A stretch of 64,000 bases of DNA from Leptidea sinapis (taxonomy: Eukaryota > Arthropoda > Insecta > Lepidoptera > Pieridae). Where the stretch lies: NCBI RefSeq assembly GCF_905404315.1, contig NC_066304.1:7440001-7504000 (forward strand). Direction: 5' to 3'. The first letter of the stretch is position 1. Each line of letters opens with the position of its first letter. The notes under the pieces are model-generated. The model did no database searches, was not told the DNA's origin, and was given only the letters and a program-made list of their open reading frames with translations. This document shows positions 1 through 11,479 of the stretch, piece after piece. The position numbers were made by a program, and so were the translations under genes.

Positions 1-245
1 ACATAAAATATTTTGGTAAAAATTTATCGCCTACAAGATCACAAAACAAAGCTACAATGCACAACAATATCATTGATATTGAACTTTATATAGTTAGACA
101 CATTTTAATTAATTTCTTAATTCTTTATTTACGTGAATACGCTTCAACAAAAGTTCAATGAAATCAAAATTCACCCGACAACTGACAACTTGATAGTTGA
201 TAACAATATTGACAACTTTGATTTTTGAAAGTTGTACTTTCAGAC
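1..245. other. Unassigned AT-rich flank
   Basis: I see no coding frame or recognisable repeat in this stretch. It ends where sequence shared with the copia LTR near 11.2 kb begins. Confidence 0.4.
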
Positions 246-294
246 TGTTAGAGCAAAGAAGTAGGTACAATAATGTTCATTGAATGGCTGGTAT

Positions 295-1194
295 TAGAGC
301 TGTGTCGATCACGATTGATCGAATCAAAATGATTGAATCGTGTTCCAAACACGATCGACTCGATCATCAATCTCCAAAAGATTCGATCATTTCGCGACCC
401 GCGACTCATCGAGCGTTGAACGAAACGCAACGTAACTAACACAGACAGAAACTTTGTTTACGAACTTCACCACGCACACACACAGCGCCGCGCGCACTAT
501 GACAACAAAATAAGTCCCAGAATATTAGTTTTAAGTATTGTTTGTTTTATTTTAATTTTATATAGAAAAAAAAATTGCTTTGTTTTGTATTATTTATTTT
601 TAATTTAATGTTGGTGCTATTTTGCATTTATTTTGTTTTTATTTTAATTTGTGTACTTTTTGTTTTTTATGGATGAAAATAAACGTTTTTAATTTGAATG
701 AGTTGAACTATTAGAACTATGTTTCTCTATTTCGATCGCATGCAGACAAACAGGAACTTCGATCGCTCGCTTTCACGGATCGAGTGCGCGCGCTACACCT
801 GTAAAAACCTGTTTGATTGGGTAGATTGCGCGGCTCGCGATCGATCGAATGATTGACAGTGGATATAGCAAATGAGTTGCGCTGTGACCTACGACCCACG
901 ACCCGCGTATGCGACCTATCTAGGTACGATCATAGTTTTCATTGTTTTGTGTATTATTTGATGTATAATGTCTAGTTGAAGATTATTTCTTAATTAAGAT
1001 TAATTCTTCTTTTTACCTTAGTTCTGATCTAAATCCGTAAGAGACCCGGGAAACGAGCTAATCACACGACTGAACCACGATCCGCGATAGAAGTATCGAA
1101 ATGATCGAGTGATCGAATCATTTTGACTCGATCACTTTGCCAATAGGTCGCGATTGACCCGGGTTGCAAAAAATTATTGATCGACACAGCTCTA
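295..1194. mobile_element. Non-autonomous hAT-type DNA transposon, 900 bp
   Basis: The element has perfect 17-bp terminal inverted repeats, TAGAGCTGTGTCGATCA on the left and its complement on the right. It is flanked by 8-bp direct repeats GCTGGTAT at 287-294 and 1195-1202. The matching right-LTR copy carries an unfilled single GCTGGTAT at 11243-11250, so the insertion boundary is direct. An 8-bp target duplication and a TAGAGNTGTG-like end fit the hAT superfamily. The interior has no convincing transposase and is rich in GATCGA motifs. Confidence 0.9.
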
Positions 1195-1273
1195 GCTGGT
1201 ATGAATCATGACGTAGGTATGATTGGATTTTATAGTGACTACTGGTTTATCTATGTCAAAATGAAAAAAAAAA

Positions 1274-1744
1274 GATGTGTGGCACTCGGGGACTGCCGCG
1301 GTGAAGCTATTGCATAGCATTTTTTATCAACTTATGCAATTATAATTATTTATTTATTTTATTTATGCAGTATTTTTTTAAAATTAATTCTAAGAAAAGC
1401 AAACGGGAACTGAGTAAAATTTAACTTGCAAGATTTGATTACAGACAGACAACGAGACAGGTGAAACTAAATAAAATTGCTTGTCATAATAATACAAATT
1501 AAAAAAACGTGATAAAAAAATAAAGAAATTAAAAAAAATCAAGATGTACCCCAGGCTCGAACCTGGGACCTTCTGCACAACGAGCATTTGTGATAACTGC
1601 TGTTCCACGGCAACTGTAAAAAGTGTGCCGAAATATCTATAAACATCTAGTAAGTAAGTGTTAGGTTATTTTTGTTACGGAATTTCTGGATTCGGTCCCC
1701 ACGCAGGCCTTGGCCCGCGATAGAAGCTATGCAATAGCTTAAAA
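1274..1744. mobile_element. 471-bp insertion in the left LTR, with a tRNA-like module
   Basis: The right LTR lacks this segment, which fixes its boundaries. Near its ends it carries inverted copies of AAGCTATTGCATAGC (1305-1319 and complement near 1726-1740). At about 1548-1615 there is a minus-strand tRNA-like T-arm and B-box (GGTTCGAGCC with flanking CCCAGG and CCTGGG). It is therefore a composite or tRNA-derived short interspersed element of unnamed family. Confidence 0.6.
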
Positions 1745-1796
1745 CTATTTATCTGTTATGTCAGCTGAGGCTGAAAGCTGTGTTTTTCTATTATTA

Positions 1797-1984
1797 ATTT
1801 GCTATTTTTTTATATAGATTTCACTCATCACGATATCTCTGGAACCATTAGAGCTAAAGACTTGAAATTTGGTAGGAATATTCTTTTCACCGAGTAGAGG
1901 TCAGCTAAGAACGGATTTTACGAAATTGCACCCGCAAGAGATTTTTTTTATTATGAACAGAACAACGTCTGTCGGGTCAGATAG
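1797..1984 (+). mobile_element. Helitron-type 3' terminal fragment
   Basis: This segment is absent from the right LTR, so it is an insertion. Its last ~25 bases (ACAACGTCTGTCGGGTCAG) match the 3' terminus of the Helitron at 63612-63985, but it ends in ATAG where CTAG is expected. The 5' end does not show the usual TC, so the element is divergent or truncated. Confidence 0.55.
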
Positions 1985-2030
1985 TATACTATATAACTGT
2001 ATCTGCTATGTTATTATCAAAATTTTAATA

Positions 2031-2045
2031 GGTAATGGGCCCAGC
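2031..2045 (+). other. Copia-type primer-binding site
   Basis: GGTAATGGGCCCAGC directly follows the left LTR. It closely resembles the copia primer-binding site, which pairs with an internal fragment of initiator-methionine tRNA. Confidence 0.7.
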
Positions 2046-2108
2046 AAGCTTCCTTAAAGAGTACAGGTGCAGTAAAAGCGCAAGAGTGTGTGTAAGTATA
2101 TGTGAACC

Positions 2109-3098
2109 GTGATGGCAAATAAAGAGAACAACAGTAATACCTACGAGCTTCTTAAACAGAGCACACACAGAGATACGACGGCTTTTACGATTGCAGCCGA
2201 TTCAGGTCTTCCAGCGATAGAGAAACTAAGTGGAAACAGCAATTACGACAGTTGGGTTAACATCGATTTTGGGTGCATACTAGTACACGATGGCTTATGG
2301 AAGTACGCGGAAAGTGTTCCATGATGGAGACGTGGTTGCTAAATGGGGTGATCAACGGGCACGCATCAAGATCTGCCTGCTGATAGAAAACCAGTGTACA
2401 CCTTCGCAAAGCTACGACGGCGTATGCGACCTGGAAGAATTTAAAAATCGCTTACGACGACAAGGGTATCACCAACAGATGCAGACTGTTGTCGAGGCTT
2501 GTGAGCCTTAAACTTGATATGTTTAATTCGATAACTGAATATGAAACAGAGATAATGCGAATAGTTAATCAACTCTGAGATATTGGTAAAGAGATTGATG
2601 ACGACTGATTTTATAAAAACGAAACTGCTGCAACTAGATGGCACCAAAGTTTGCGCAATCCAGGGTGTTGCAGGCCCAAGTTCGGCACTAACTACTACTA
2701 AATATCATAAGAAGTTTGTTCAGAGGAATAAGCAAAAGAAGACGGTGAAGTGCTTTATCTACAATTGACCGCATAAAGCCTGTGATTGTCCACATAATCC
2801 TCGGCAGTCGAAGACCAGTCATATGGCGACGGCGACCGCACTGAGCGCTGGAATCAAAATCTCATCTCGACAAATGGATTCTAGATTCTGCAGCGTCAGC
2901 AAATATGAGCTATGGAATGGACTGGATGAGCGATTTTGTAAAGATTTACAAGAAGTTGGAAGTATGCTGTGCAAATGGTGGCAAAGTATCAATTTTTGTG
3001 ATGTGGCGTGTGGCTGCACCAGTCGGGCGCAAATTATTTCGCCAATGTCGAGTGGAATTGAAGAGACACGCTATGAATGGAAATTTTGTATGCATTTA
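2109..3098 (+). pseudogene. Degenerate copia gag and protease
   Basis: The first frame (2109-2324) reads like a copia Gag N-terminus, with IEKLSGNSNYDSWVN and LVHDGLWK. Later pieces in shifted frames give the retroviral-type aspartic protease start KWILDSAASANMS near 2870-2910, the DSGAS-type catalytic motif with S and G altered. Several stops and frameshifts separate the pieces, so no protein can be made. Homology breaks off near 3098, where an I-like LINE interrupts the element, and resumes near 9050 on the same strand. Confidence 0.75.
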
Positions 3099-3186
3099 AT
3101 TTGGATAATTTATAAGTTTAAGGCAGGTTTTTTGAGTATTGTGTTATTTTATATGGTTAGTTTCATATACATATTTACTATTTTCA

Positions 3187-6100
3187 TCATATTACATATT
3201 TACAGCTTAATATTATTATACTTCTCATATTTACATAAAAATAACAATATGGACTAAACACAGACGTTAACAAACATTCAACGTTTACTGGACGGGGAAA
3301 TTTCGGTGGAAGAACGACATTAAGGGGATGAAGAAGTTTAGGACAGGTTAAAACTATATGAGAGACAGTACCTTTGTCTAAACTACATTCACACAAGGAG
3401 TGATCTCTAACTCCGGTCTTGTGCAGGTGGACAGGTGTGCTGGAATGACCAAGATGTAAGTGACATATTGTGGAGGTAACCCATCTGTCTGCATATCTAT
3501 GAGAAAAAAAACATAGACGCCTTGGTATATCTGGTTGGACTGAGGTATAGAATTTACCTTTAACCAATTTTGATTCATTCCAGTATGTATTCCAGGACTT
3601 GTCGAGATAAGTTTTAGATAGTGCACTCAGATCTTGGGAACTATTTTTAAAATGTTCACAAGAACCCATTTATATAGCAGATTTAGCACTAAAGTCTGCT
3701 GTTTCATTGCCTGCAGTGCCAGAATGACCTGGAATCCAGACAAGTGTTAAGTCTATTCCATTTTGTTGATAGGAAAAAGAGCCTCCCTAATCTGCAGAAT
3801 AATTGGATGTCTTGACTTACTCCGGAATGGGTTTTCCTTGATGAATGATAAACAACTAAGGGAGTCAGTAAAAATAGCAGTTTGATTCAGGTTATGGGAG
3901 CGGGTAAACAGGATTAATTAATAAGGCAACGGCCTCCCCTGTAAACACCGAAGACTCAGGAGGACATTTGAATTGTAAAATGACTTTAAAGCTGGGGACC
4001 CAGCAGGCTGCGCCAACACAACTTTGCTGAGACATATTTGAAGCATCGGTGTAGATAAGAAGGTGATTTGACCAATTCTGATGAACTAAGCATTGAAATT
4101 TCGAATTAGTATTGGGGGCTCCTTTGACCAAACCAAGATCAGTAACGACGGAAGGATTGAAAACCAGGGCTTTATATGATGTAGAGAATAGAGGACTCAT
4201 CGGTAAAGATAACAAGGGGTAAGGGAGACTGGTAAACTAACGGAAACTATCCAATAGATAAGAAGAGGGATTGCGTATGCTAAGGACTTGAGGTAACTGG
4301 TCCAATATAGTCCACAATGGGTGGGAGGAAAGCTGTAACATTTTGCTGACAAACCGGTCACATAGGTATTGCCGTCGGAGATGTAAAGGAGGATCAACAC
4401 ATTCAACTTGAAGAGCGTTAGTGGGGGAAGACTTCATTGCACCCAGAATAATTCTGATGCAACGATATTTAATTTCATTTAGCTTCTCGTACACTGTTTT
4501 TTTAATGGGTCTAAAACAAATAAGCAGTAATCTCGTAGCTACAAACTAAAGCATTATATAAGAGTTTGAGGGAGTAGCCATGAGCACCCCACCAGACTCC
4601 CGCTACTGCGCGTAGAACATTGATGCCCTTTTCACATTTATTAATTACATATTCGGTATGAGCCAATCAGTTCAGTCTGTAATCAAGGATAACTCCAAGA
4701 AACTTTGCCTTATCCACCAAGTTGATGAGTTGGTCCTCATAGTAAAAGCTAAAGGTAGGGATAGATCTCTTCCTTGTAAACAGAACTGCCTGGCATTTAG
4801 TCACTTACAAAGATAGGCCGTGGTCGGAGAGCCATTGCCCTAAATAGTACAAAGCAGAGTTGAGGCATTGGGATATTTCCTCTACAGAGCCTGAGCTATG
4901 ATAAAGGACAATATCAACAGTATACTGCAAGATGTTACAAAAATTATTAACAGACAATTCTAGATCCTGAGCATATATGCTGTATAGCAAAGGACTGAGA
5001 ACAGAGCCTTGGGGAAGACCTTTCCAGACTAATCTGGGTGGGAGACTGGAAGAATGGTGTTTTACTATAACTGACCTGCCAGAAAGCAGGTTACATATGA
5101 ATTGAGATATCCTCGGCGGTACACTCAGCTGGTGCAGTTTTTGCCTGAGCAACGAAAGAAGTACATTATCATATGCAGAGGCTACATCGATAAAAACACC
5201 GACAAGGTATTCACCCTTACCAAAGGCAGTTCAAATGTCTGTAGTCAGTATACTGAGGCTGTCTGCAGTACTGAGGCCCTTGCGGAAACCGAACTGCGAA
5301 GGGGCCAGCAGTCCTCTGCCGTCCATTATCCACTCTAGTCGGTTCTTAAGGAGGATCTCCGTAACTTTTGCTAAGGTGGACGACAGTGCAATAGGTCTGT
5401 ATGCATTGGGATCTGATGCTTTTGTCCCAGGCTTGAAAAGAGGGATCACTATTTGAGACTTCCAGGAATCTGGAATTATTCCTTTTACAAAAAAACCATT
5501 AATCAAATTTAGAAAGGAATATTTAGATTTGTTATTTAAATTTACCAAAAAAGAGTAGGGCACACCATCTTCTCCAGGGGATGAATCTTTTAGACCTCCA
5601 AGAGCAATCTGAAGCTCTGAAAAGGAAAAGTAAGCATCCATTTCGGACATTATGGGTGCTGGCGTAGAAATAAGGAAATCATCCTGATGGGGAACATACG
5701 GATATGGAGCAAGTTTGTCAGCGAAAGTATTAAGCCACTCAGATGGAAGAAGGCGATCTGGGGTTAAGTGATTCACAGAACTTAGTCCAGCCAAGCTTTT
5801 TCTATTTTGATACCATCCTTTTAGATTTAGCATCAATACGCTTATATTTCATGAAATTCTCTTCTGTCATTTGGGCTGCGTACTCTTTCTCTGCTGCCAC
5901 TCTCTCATTGAACAAGTCTTTGCATTCCCCATCCCACCAGGGAGGGGAACGCAAATTATTTTAGACAGAAAGCTTTTCACGGGGAATATTCCACAATTTA
6001 TATTTTAGTAAGGGGATAGGGTTGGGGGAGAGGAATTGACCTATTATTTAGAGTAAGGATAATAGGGAAGTGGTCGCTACATTAGGTAGTAGGAAGAGTT

Positions 6101-6693
6101 TGCCAGGATAGCTAAGATGCAAGGGAAGTTGAAGAAAGGGATAGATCTACTGCCGATTTTTGGTTATGATTGGGGTAAACTCTGCGGGTCGGAGATCAAT
6201 CATTCAGGAAACAAAGATTCATATCCTCAAAGATGTCAACCAACGACGGAGCATACCCGTCACAGTTGTAACACCCCCACAAAGTGTGGTGGGCGTTAAA
6301 ATCACCCATTATCACAGTGGGACTGGGTAGAGAAGTTAAAATAGTTTCAATTTCTGGAATAAGCGAGGGGCTTGGGTGTGGAATATACAAAGACAAGAAG
6401 GTAATATTTACAGCTCTCACAGCAACAGCATTAATCTGATTACTGTGAGGGGGGATAGGAATAGAAGAAAAAGAAATGTTTTGCCGGATTAAAATTGCAC
6501 TACCCGCATAGCCGTCATCTCTGTCATCCCGCAAACAGAAGAAACCAGGGACCCGAAATCGGGCTCCAGGCCTCAGCCATGTCTCCGAGATGGCAATTAT
6601 AACAGGGCTATGAAAATTAATTAATGATATAAGATCTTGTTTCTTAGCACGGTTACTTTTACAGTTCCATTGCAGAAGAACTGTTGGGACCAT
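3187..6693 (-). pseudogene. I-like LINE ORF2 remnant (EN-RT-RNase H)
   Basis: On the minus strand the apurinic-type endonuclease comes first (6196-6693, with LLQWNCKSN, ISETWL and MGDFNAHH). The reverse transcriptase follows in pieces (5231-5836 with YRPIALSSTLAKVTE and QFGFRKG; 4805-5152 with GLPQGSVLSPLLYSIY). In that piece the catalytic FADD/YADD block reads YTVD, so it is damaged. An RNase H region with IYTDASNMS lies at 3892-4215, and a C-terminal zinc-knuckle-like region with LCECSLDKG lies near 3187-3669. Frameshifts between the pieces make it non-functional. Confidence 0.8.
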
Positions 6694-6711
6694 TGTTCAA
6701 GATCTTAAAAA

Positions 6712-6870
6712 TAGTAGTTAAAGAAACTAAAAAGCACGCTTAATATAAAATTCAACTAAAAAATAGAAAATAAATTTAAATTGAAAATAGTGTAAAAAAA
6801 TATATTTTATTGCAAAATAAGCTTGGGGTGTAGAAGAATTATTATTTTAATAATATCTTAAAAAGCACCC
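6712..6870. repeat. Single arm of the palindromic MITE seen at 19193-19420
   Basis: This stretch shares CTAAAAAGCACGCTT and the following ~90 bases with the left arm of the hairpin element at 19193-19420. The second arm is not recognisable here. It lies between ORF2 and ORF1 of the I-like LINE, so it probably inserted into that element. Confidence 0.5.
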
Positions 6871-7141
6871 AATAAAACTGAACTCAATATCATTGTGTAG
6901 CTAATGACATTATATTATAAATTAAAATGAATAATCATATAAAATAATAACTATGGTATGATTGATCTTAATTTAAGTTTGCTTGGGATGTATATCTTTT
7001 TTTAGTATAGTAAAGTATATTATAATTGTTACAGAAATTAAAACCTGAACTGACTATGTATTCCACTATACGTTTGCATGCCTTATTATGGGTTAGGATA
7101 AGAGCATCTGTTAATTATAAGCCAACAACATCTTATCTTGA

Positions 7142-8960
7142 TCAAATAAAGATGATTTGATTTGACGAAAGGTCTTCTAATATTTTTCCTTGGGATTGAA
7201 GGAAGTCGGGTTGGCTGTAGCCAAGAGCACAGCCATTGGGTAGGGAGGAGGGTGGGAGATTGATGATAGCGTCATGGGCCTGTTTATTGTAACCCTTTGC
7301 TAAGGGAGTACGGGGGCGAGGAGAACGAATAATTACGACAATCCTTATCCGACGCAAAATGGCTGCCTGAGCAATGCAGGCAGGAAACTTTTTCTTTTGG
7401 AATATCGCAGAACTCGCCTGTGTGGGGCTGGGCACATCTGTAATATGCACACAAATGCTTTTCGTATATTAGCTATTCCAAGCCACCGAACTGCTGCGTT
7501 TCGGGGAAGTTTTAGATATCAAGCCACCAAGTGCTGGAATGATTTGCCACCTCCACTTCAACTTAGTAATACCATTCAAAATTTCAAAATAAAAACTAAA
7601 AATTACCTACTTAATGATATTTATAAACCTGTTTAACTGATTGTACCTCTTTTAAATTTAATATTATAATATTAACATTTATACTAACCATAATATATAT
7701 TAAAACTTATTTATTATGAATAACCTCATTTTTTATGATTTTTCCGTCGTTAGAAGATCTACATGATCTTCTTTTAACGTTAAAAAATTTTTTTTTTTAA
7801 TTTATATATATTTTTTTAAGAGTTAAATTAAAAAATTAGATCTATACTGCATTTATTTATTTATATTCATAATTATAATTTAAAAATTACTAGTCGCTGC
7901 TACTCCCAGACTCAATAATGTTGGGGCTACTGAAAACCAGTGCTACATTGGCACCACGCTATTGCAGCTTTTTACTGAGTTAGCTCCATTTGGTGACATT
8001 CACTGCCGCACAGTACCTTTTTAGTTTTAAGCTATAAATTGTATTATTTAATTTGTTTTATTTGTTAGTTCTAAGAAATTATTACTTATTTTGGTTTGTA
8101 TCATTTTAATAATTGTGTGGTGGTGGTTTTTGTTATCAATAAATTTTTATTCTATTCTATTCTATTCTAATACATAGGCTTAGACCTACACTGTGCCCTA
8201 ACGTCGCCAAAACGACAGCAATTCAGGCACTGAATAGTCGGGAATTTATAGGATTCTACGGGGAGGGACGTATAAAATGATAAAATTTTGGAGGGGAGCA
8301 TCTGGCCTCTAAAAGTCAAAACAACCGAATGAGTTGACACCCACTCGACAATACCTTCAATGATGTTCTTTCGGTTTAAGCAGCGTGCTTTCAAAACCTC
8401 GGCAATTCCAGGGATTCAACAAAGTCCTCCATAGACCAACCAGTCCACAGGGACACTTCGGACTAGGCCCGTCCGAGTAATGTTAAAAGTCAGAATTACT
8501 GCTTTGTATTTTATCAAAGTTAGAATTTGGTTACTTAGAAAGTCATTAGCTGCTTGAGCGTTTGAGAATTCGACACATACTCTGTTGCGACCAACACTTT
8601 TAACACCGTCCTTAACAATGTGCGTGAATTTATTTTGGTGTAAGAACAGTCCGAACTTCAATGCACGGATGGATGTGCCTGCAGATTGGTCCGAGATCTC
8701 CCTAGACACGTGGACTATAAACGGACGTTTGTCATCCTTACTGGCAACCTGTAGGGCCTTCAGCGAACGAAGGATGCGTGTACATAGTTTAGGGGGATTT
8801 AAACCTGATTTTTTCCCGCTTTCTGTAGCGGGCTCATCTGATTCGACATGCCGCTTCCGGGAGGAGGCAGCCTGTTACGACGTATTTCTAGACCCATCGG
8901 GGTCTGGTGGAACCGGAGGGGGTTCCACCTCCATTCCCAACACACTAAATTACACTACCA
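7142..8960 (-). pseudogene. I-like LINE ORF1 remnant, split by another LINE
   Basis: The N-terminal part (about 8416-8960, minus strand) contains FIVHV, SVGRNRVCVEF and an RNA-binding-like fold. It resembles ORF1 of the LINE at 54.6 kb. The segment at 8167-8394 has a zinc-knuckle start, CLNCCRFGDVRAQCRS. The C-terminal part at 7142-7393 has LAKGYNKQAHDAI and NGCAL, which matches the end of the same ORF1. The CR1-like fragment at 7394-8168 separates the two halves, and further frameshifts are present. Confidence 0.7.
7394..8168 (+). mobile_element. 5'-truncated CR1-like LINE 3' end with a pentanucleotide tail
   Basis: The plus strand encodes a LINE-type reverse-transcriptase C-terminus (HTNAFRILAIPSHRT, then YQATKCWNDLPPPLQ). 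A ~500-bp 3' UTR follows and ends in four tandem ATTCT-type repeats at about 8146-8168. It sits inside ORF1 of the minus-strand I-like LINE. Truncation at the 5' end and a microsatellite tail fit CR1/L2-like elements. Confidence 0.65.
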
Positions 8961-9049
8961 CCAATAAACAATAGGTAAAACACAAAAACCGGCCACTTTT
9001 CAACAGAAAAAACACTCCGAAAAACACCACACGTGTGTCAACCAAAGCC

Positions 9050-11030
9050 AACACGACGAAAACTCCGGTTTCAAAGTATATGGAGAAGGTTTTGGTAATG
9101 TAGAGAATGCTGCGCTTGACGTCAGTGTCAAGACTGTCATGTATGAACCAGATCTTGCTTCTAGCTTGTTGAGTGTGAGTTGCATTGTAAATAAGGATAA
9201 GGTTGTCGTTTTTTCTAAAAATGATTGTAAGATTTATAAGGCAGGTGAGTGTTCAATTAAAGGTAATCCATGTATGACAGGAGTGCTTGACAGAGGTATC
9301 TATAACAATGTTTATAGGTAACTGCTCTAGCTGCTACTACAAACAATAAAATGGAGCTATGGCATAAAAGGATGGCACACCTAGGAGTATGTAACCTAAC
9401 TTTAGTCAGAGACAAACTTGAGTTTTAAAAATACTTCTAATTGTAAATTAGAATGTGTAGCCTGTCTGATGGGCAAGCAAACAAGAAAACCATTTATACG
9501 CAACAAGGCTACAAGCTATGCAACAATTGAAGAGATCCTTCTGTCAAATGATAGAGATCATATTGACTCGAATACAGAAGTAGCTGAAGAACAGGATGAA
9601 GAGTGGATGTCGTTCGAAGAGAAGCTAGGAGATGAGAAAGAGACAAAAACTGAACCGACAGTGGAAGAGAGGAGATACCCACTTAGAAAGCGGAGGCAGG
9701 TTCTGAGACCAGATGTTATGGGACCACAAAAATATGATCCGCTGACTGCGCAAGAGGCACTATCGAGAAATGATGCTGCATAGTGGAGAGTTGCGATACA
9801 GGAGGAGCTTGATGCTTTAAAGGAAAATGAGACCTGGGTTCTTGTGAAACTTGACCAAGCAAGCAATGTTGTTGACTGTAAATGGTTATTTAAACTCAAA
9901 AAGGAGGCCGGGAATAAAACTTTGATAAGAAACCTTTTCACCCATGGTCCGGCATAGCTCTTTGAGACTTCATATTGCGTTGGCAGCGAACCTCGGTCTG
10001 CAGATTGACCATATGGATGTCAAAACAGCATTCTTAAACGGAAGCATAAGTGAAAAAGTCTACATGCGACAGCCACCTCATTTTGAACAAAAGGGAAAAG
10101 AAGACTATTTGTATTTAATAGAGAAATCTCTTTCTCTCTGGTCTTAAGCAAGCCTGTCGGTCATGGAACCAAAAGCTACTTTCGGAACTGAAGAGCCTAA
10201 ACTTTACACGTTGCTTAAACGAATCCTGTGTATACATGAGGAAACGTGATAAAGAAATTATAATACTGGCTACCTACGTTGATGATATCCTCATTTTACA
10301 CAACAATAAATAGGAAATAAGAAAGGTTAAGGACGAACTTAAATCAAAATTTAAGATGAAGGATTTAGTTATGGTAGAGTTCTATCTTGTAATATTTAAA
10401 AACAAAATTTAATAGTAATTAAAATTGATCAGGAGGAGTATATCGAAAAAGTTCTTAGCAGATTTAAAATGTAGAACTGTAAACCAGTGAGTACACCAGG
10501 ACTTATAGGGCAGCGTTTCGAAAAACCAAGAGAGTTATCTGTACCTGACGACAGCTTACCCTACATAGAGCTGATAGGATCATTGATGTATGTTGCTGTC
10601 TGTACACGGCCCGACATTGCCCACGCAACAAACTTCATGAGTCAATTTTTTGAAGAAATGCACTGGGTTGCAGCGAAAAGGATTCTGAGATACCTTAAAG
10701 GATCAAAGAGTATGGGACTAGTATACTCTCTGCAGTACATGGAGGTAATCTTGTTGACAGAAAGTCATATTCAGGAAATGTGTTCAAGATGGCTAATGGA
10801 GCCATTTCTTGGCAAAGCTCCAAACAGAGGAGTATAGCACTATCGGCAGCAGAACCTAAATACATAAGCTTATCCGAGGCTGCGAAAGAGGCCATATTCC
10901 TCAGAAGATTTTTAAAAGAAATCACAGCCACCCGTTGTGATTCATACAGACAGCCAGTCCGCTATGGATATTGCATAAAATCTAGTGCCCCATAAGCAGA
11001 CTAAACATGTTGATGGGCGCTATCACTTCA
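9050..11030 (+). pseudogene. Degenerate copia pol lacking the integrase core
   Basis: The plus strand resumes copia Pol with the protease C-terminal part (VYGEGFGNV, LASSLLSVSCI). The GAG-pre-integrase zinc region follows (LWHKRMAHLG, LECVACLMGKQTR). The frame then runs straight from KATSYATIEEI into the acidic region before the reverse transcriptase (RRYPLRKRRQ), so the integrase catalytic core is missing. The RT keeps MDVKTAFLNGSISEKVYMRQ, YVDDILI in a shifted frame, and RNase H (ISWQSSKQRSIALSAAEPKY). Stops occur at 9781 and in many later places. Confidence 0.8.
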
Positions 11031-11187
11031 TTCGGGAAACTAGAGAAAAAGGAGGGAAAGGCGGGAAATTAGAGGAAAGCATGAGTTTTGCAGAAGTGAG
11101 ATGGGAGTGCATTGAGGATTGTCCGTGAGTGAGTGAGTGAAAGGATTAGAGAAGTCTGAATCTTGATAGGAACTCTGATGGAAACAA

Positions 11188-11199
11188 TTGAGGAGGAGT
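11188..11199 (+). other. Polypurine tract of the copia element
   Basis: TTGAGGAGGAGT lies directly before the right LTR. That is the expected place for the plus-strand priming site of an LTR retrotransposon. Confidence 0.5.
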
Positions 11200-11205
11200 T
11201 AACAC

Positions 11206-11423
11206 TCCTAACGAGCAAAGAAGTACAATTATTCATTGACTGGCTGGTATGAATCATGACGTATGTTTGGATTTTAGAGTGACTGCTGGTTTTTCTACGT
11301 CAAAATGAAAAAAAAACTATTTATCTGTTGTGTCAGCTGAGGCTGAAAGCTGTGTTTTTCTATTATTATACTATATAACTGTATCTATGTGCTGTGCTAT
11401 GTTATTATCAAACTTTAAATACA
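11206..11423 (+). repeat. Right LTR of the copia-like element
   Basis: This ~218-bp block is the uninterrupted counterpart of the four left-LTR blocks between 246 and 2030. It shares GAGCAAAGAAGTA, GCTGGTATGAATCATGACG and GTCAGCTGAGGCTGAAAGC. It carries the unoccupied target of the left-LTR hAT element at 11243-11250. Several substitutions separate the LTRs, so the copia insertion is old. Confidence 0.75.
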
Positions 11424-11479
11424 GATTTTTACTATGTAAGTCAGGCATAGATTTTTTCAGAGACGGTAGCCCTGTCCCT

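Larger units (their letters stand above)
246..2030 (+). repeat. Left LTR of a Ty1/copia-like element, with three insertions
   Basis: Four blocks (246-294, 1203-1273, 1745-1796 and 1985-2030; about 218 bp in total) align in order with the contiguous right LTR at about 11206-11423. Three foreign insertions separate the blocks. The LTR is followed at once by a copia-type primer-binding site at 2031. The exact 5' base is uncertain because the two LTR starts differ. Confidence 0.75.
3099..9050 (-). mobile_element. I-like LINE inserted in the copia element
   Basis: Read on the minus strand, the order is 5' UTR (right end, ~9000), ORF1, ORF2 with endonuclease, reverse transcriptase and RNase H, then a 3' UTR near 3100-3240. 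The proteins resemble those of the LINE at 54448-60180, for example a shared block around NALQVEC and LHLRRQYL, so the two belong to the same broad clade. The element is broken by many frameshifts and by a CR1-like insertion at about 7394-8168. Both ends are estimated from where copia homology stops and resumes. Confidence 0.75.

Noticed and set aside
8585..8974. Plus-strand open frame of 129 codons
   Set aside because: It is the reverse of the minus-strand LINE ORF1 coding region and has no independent similarity.
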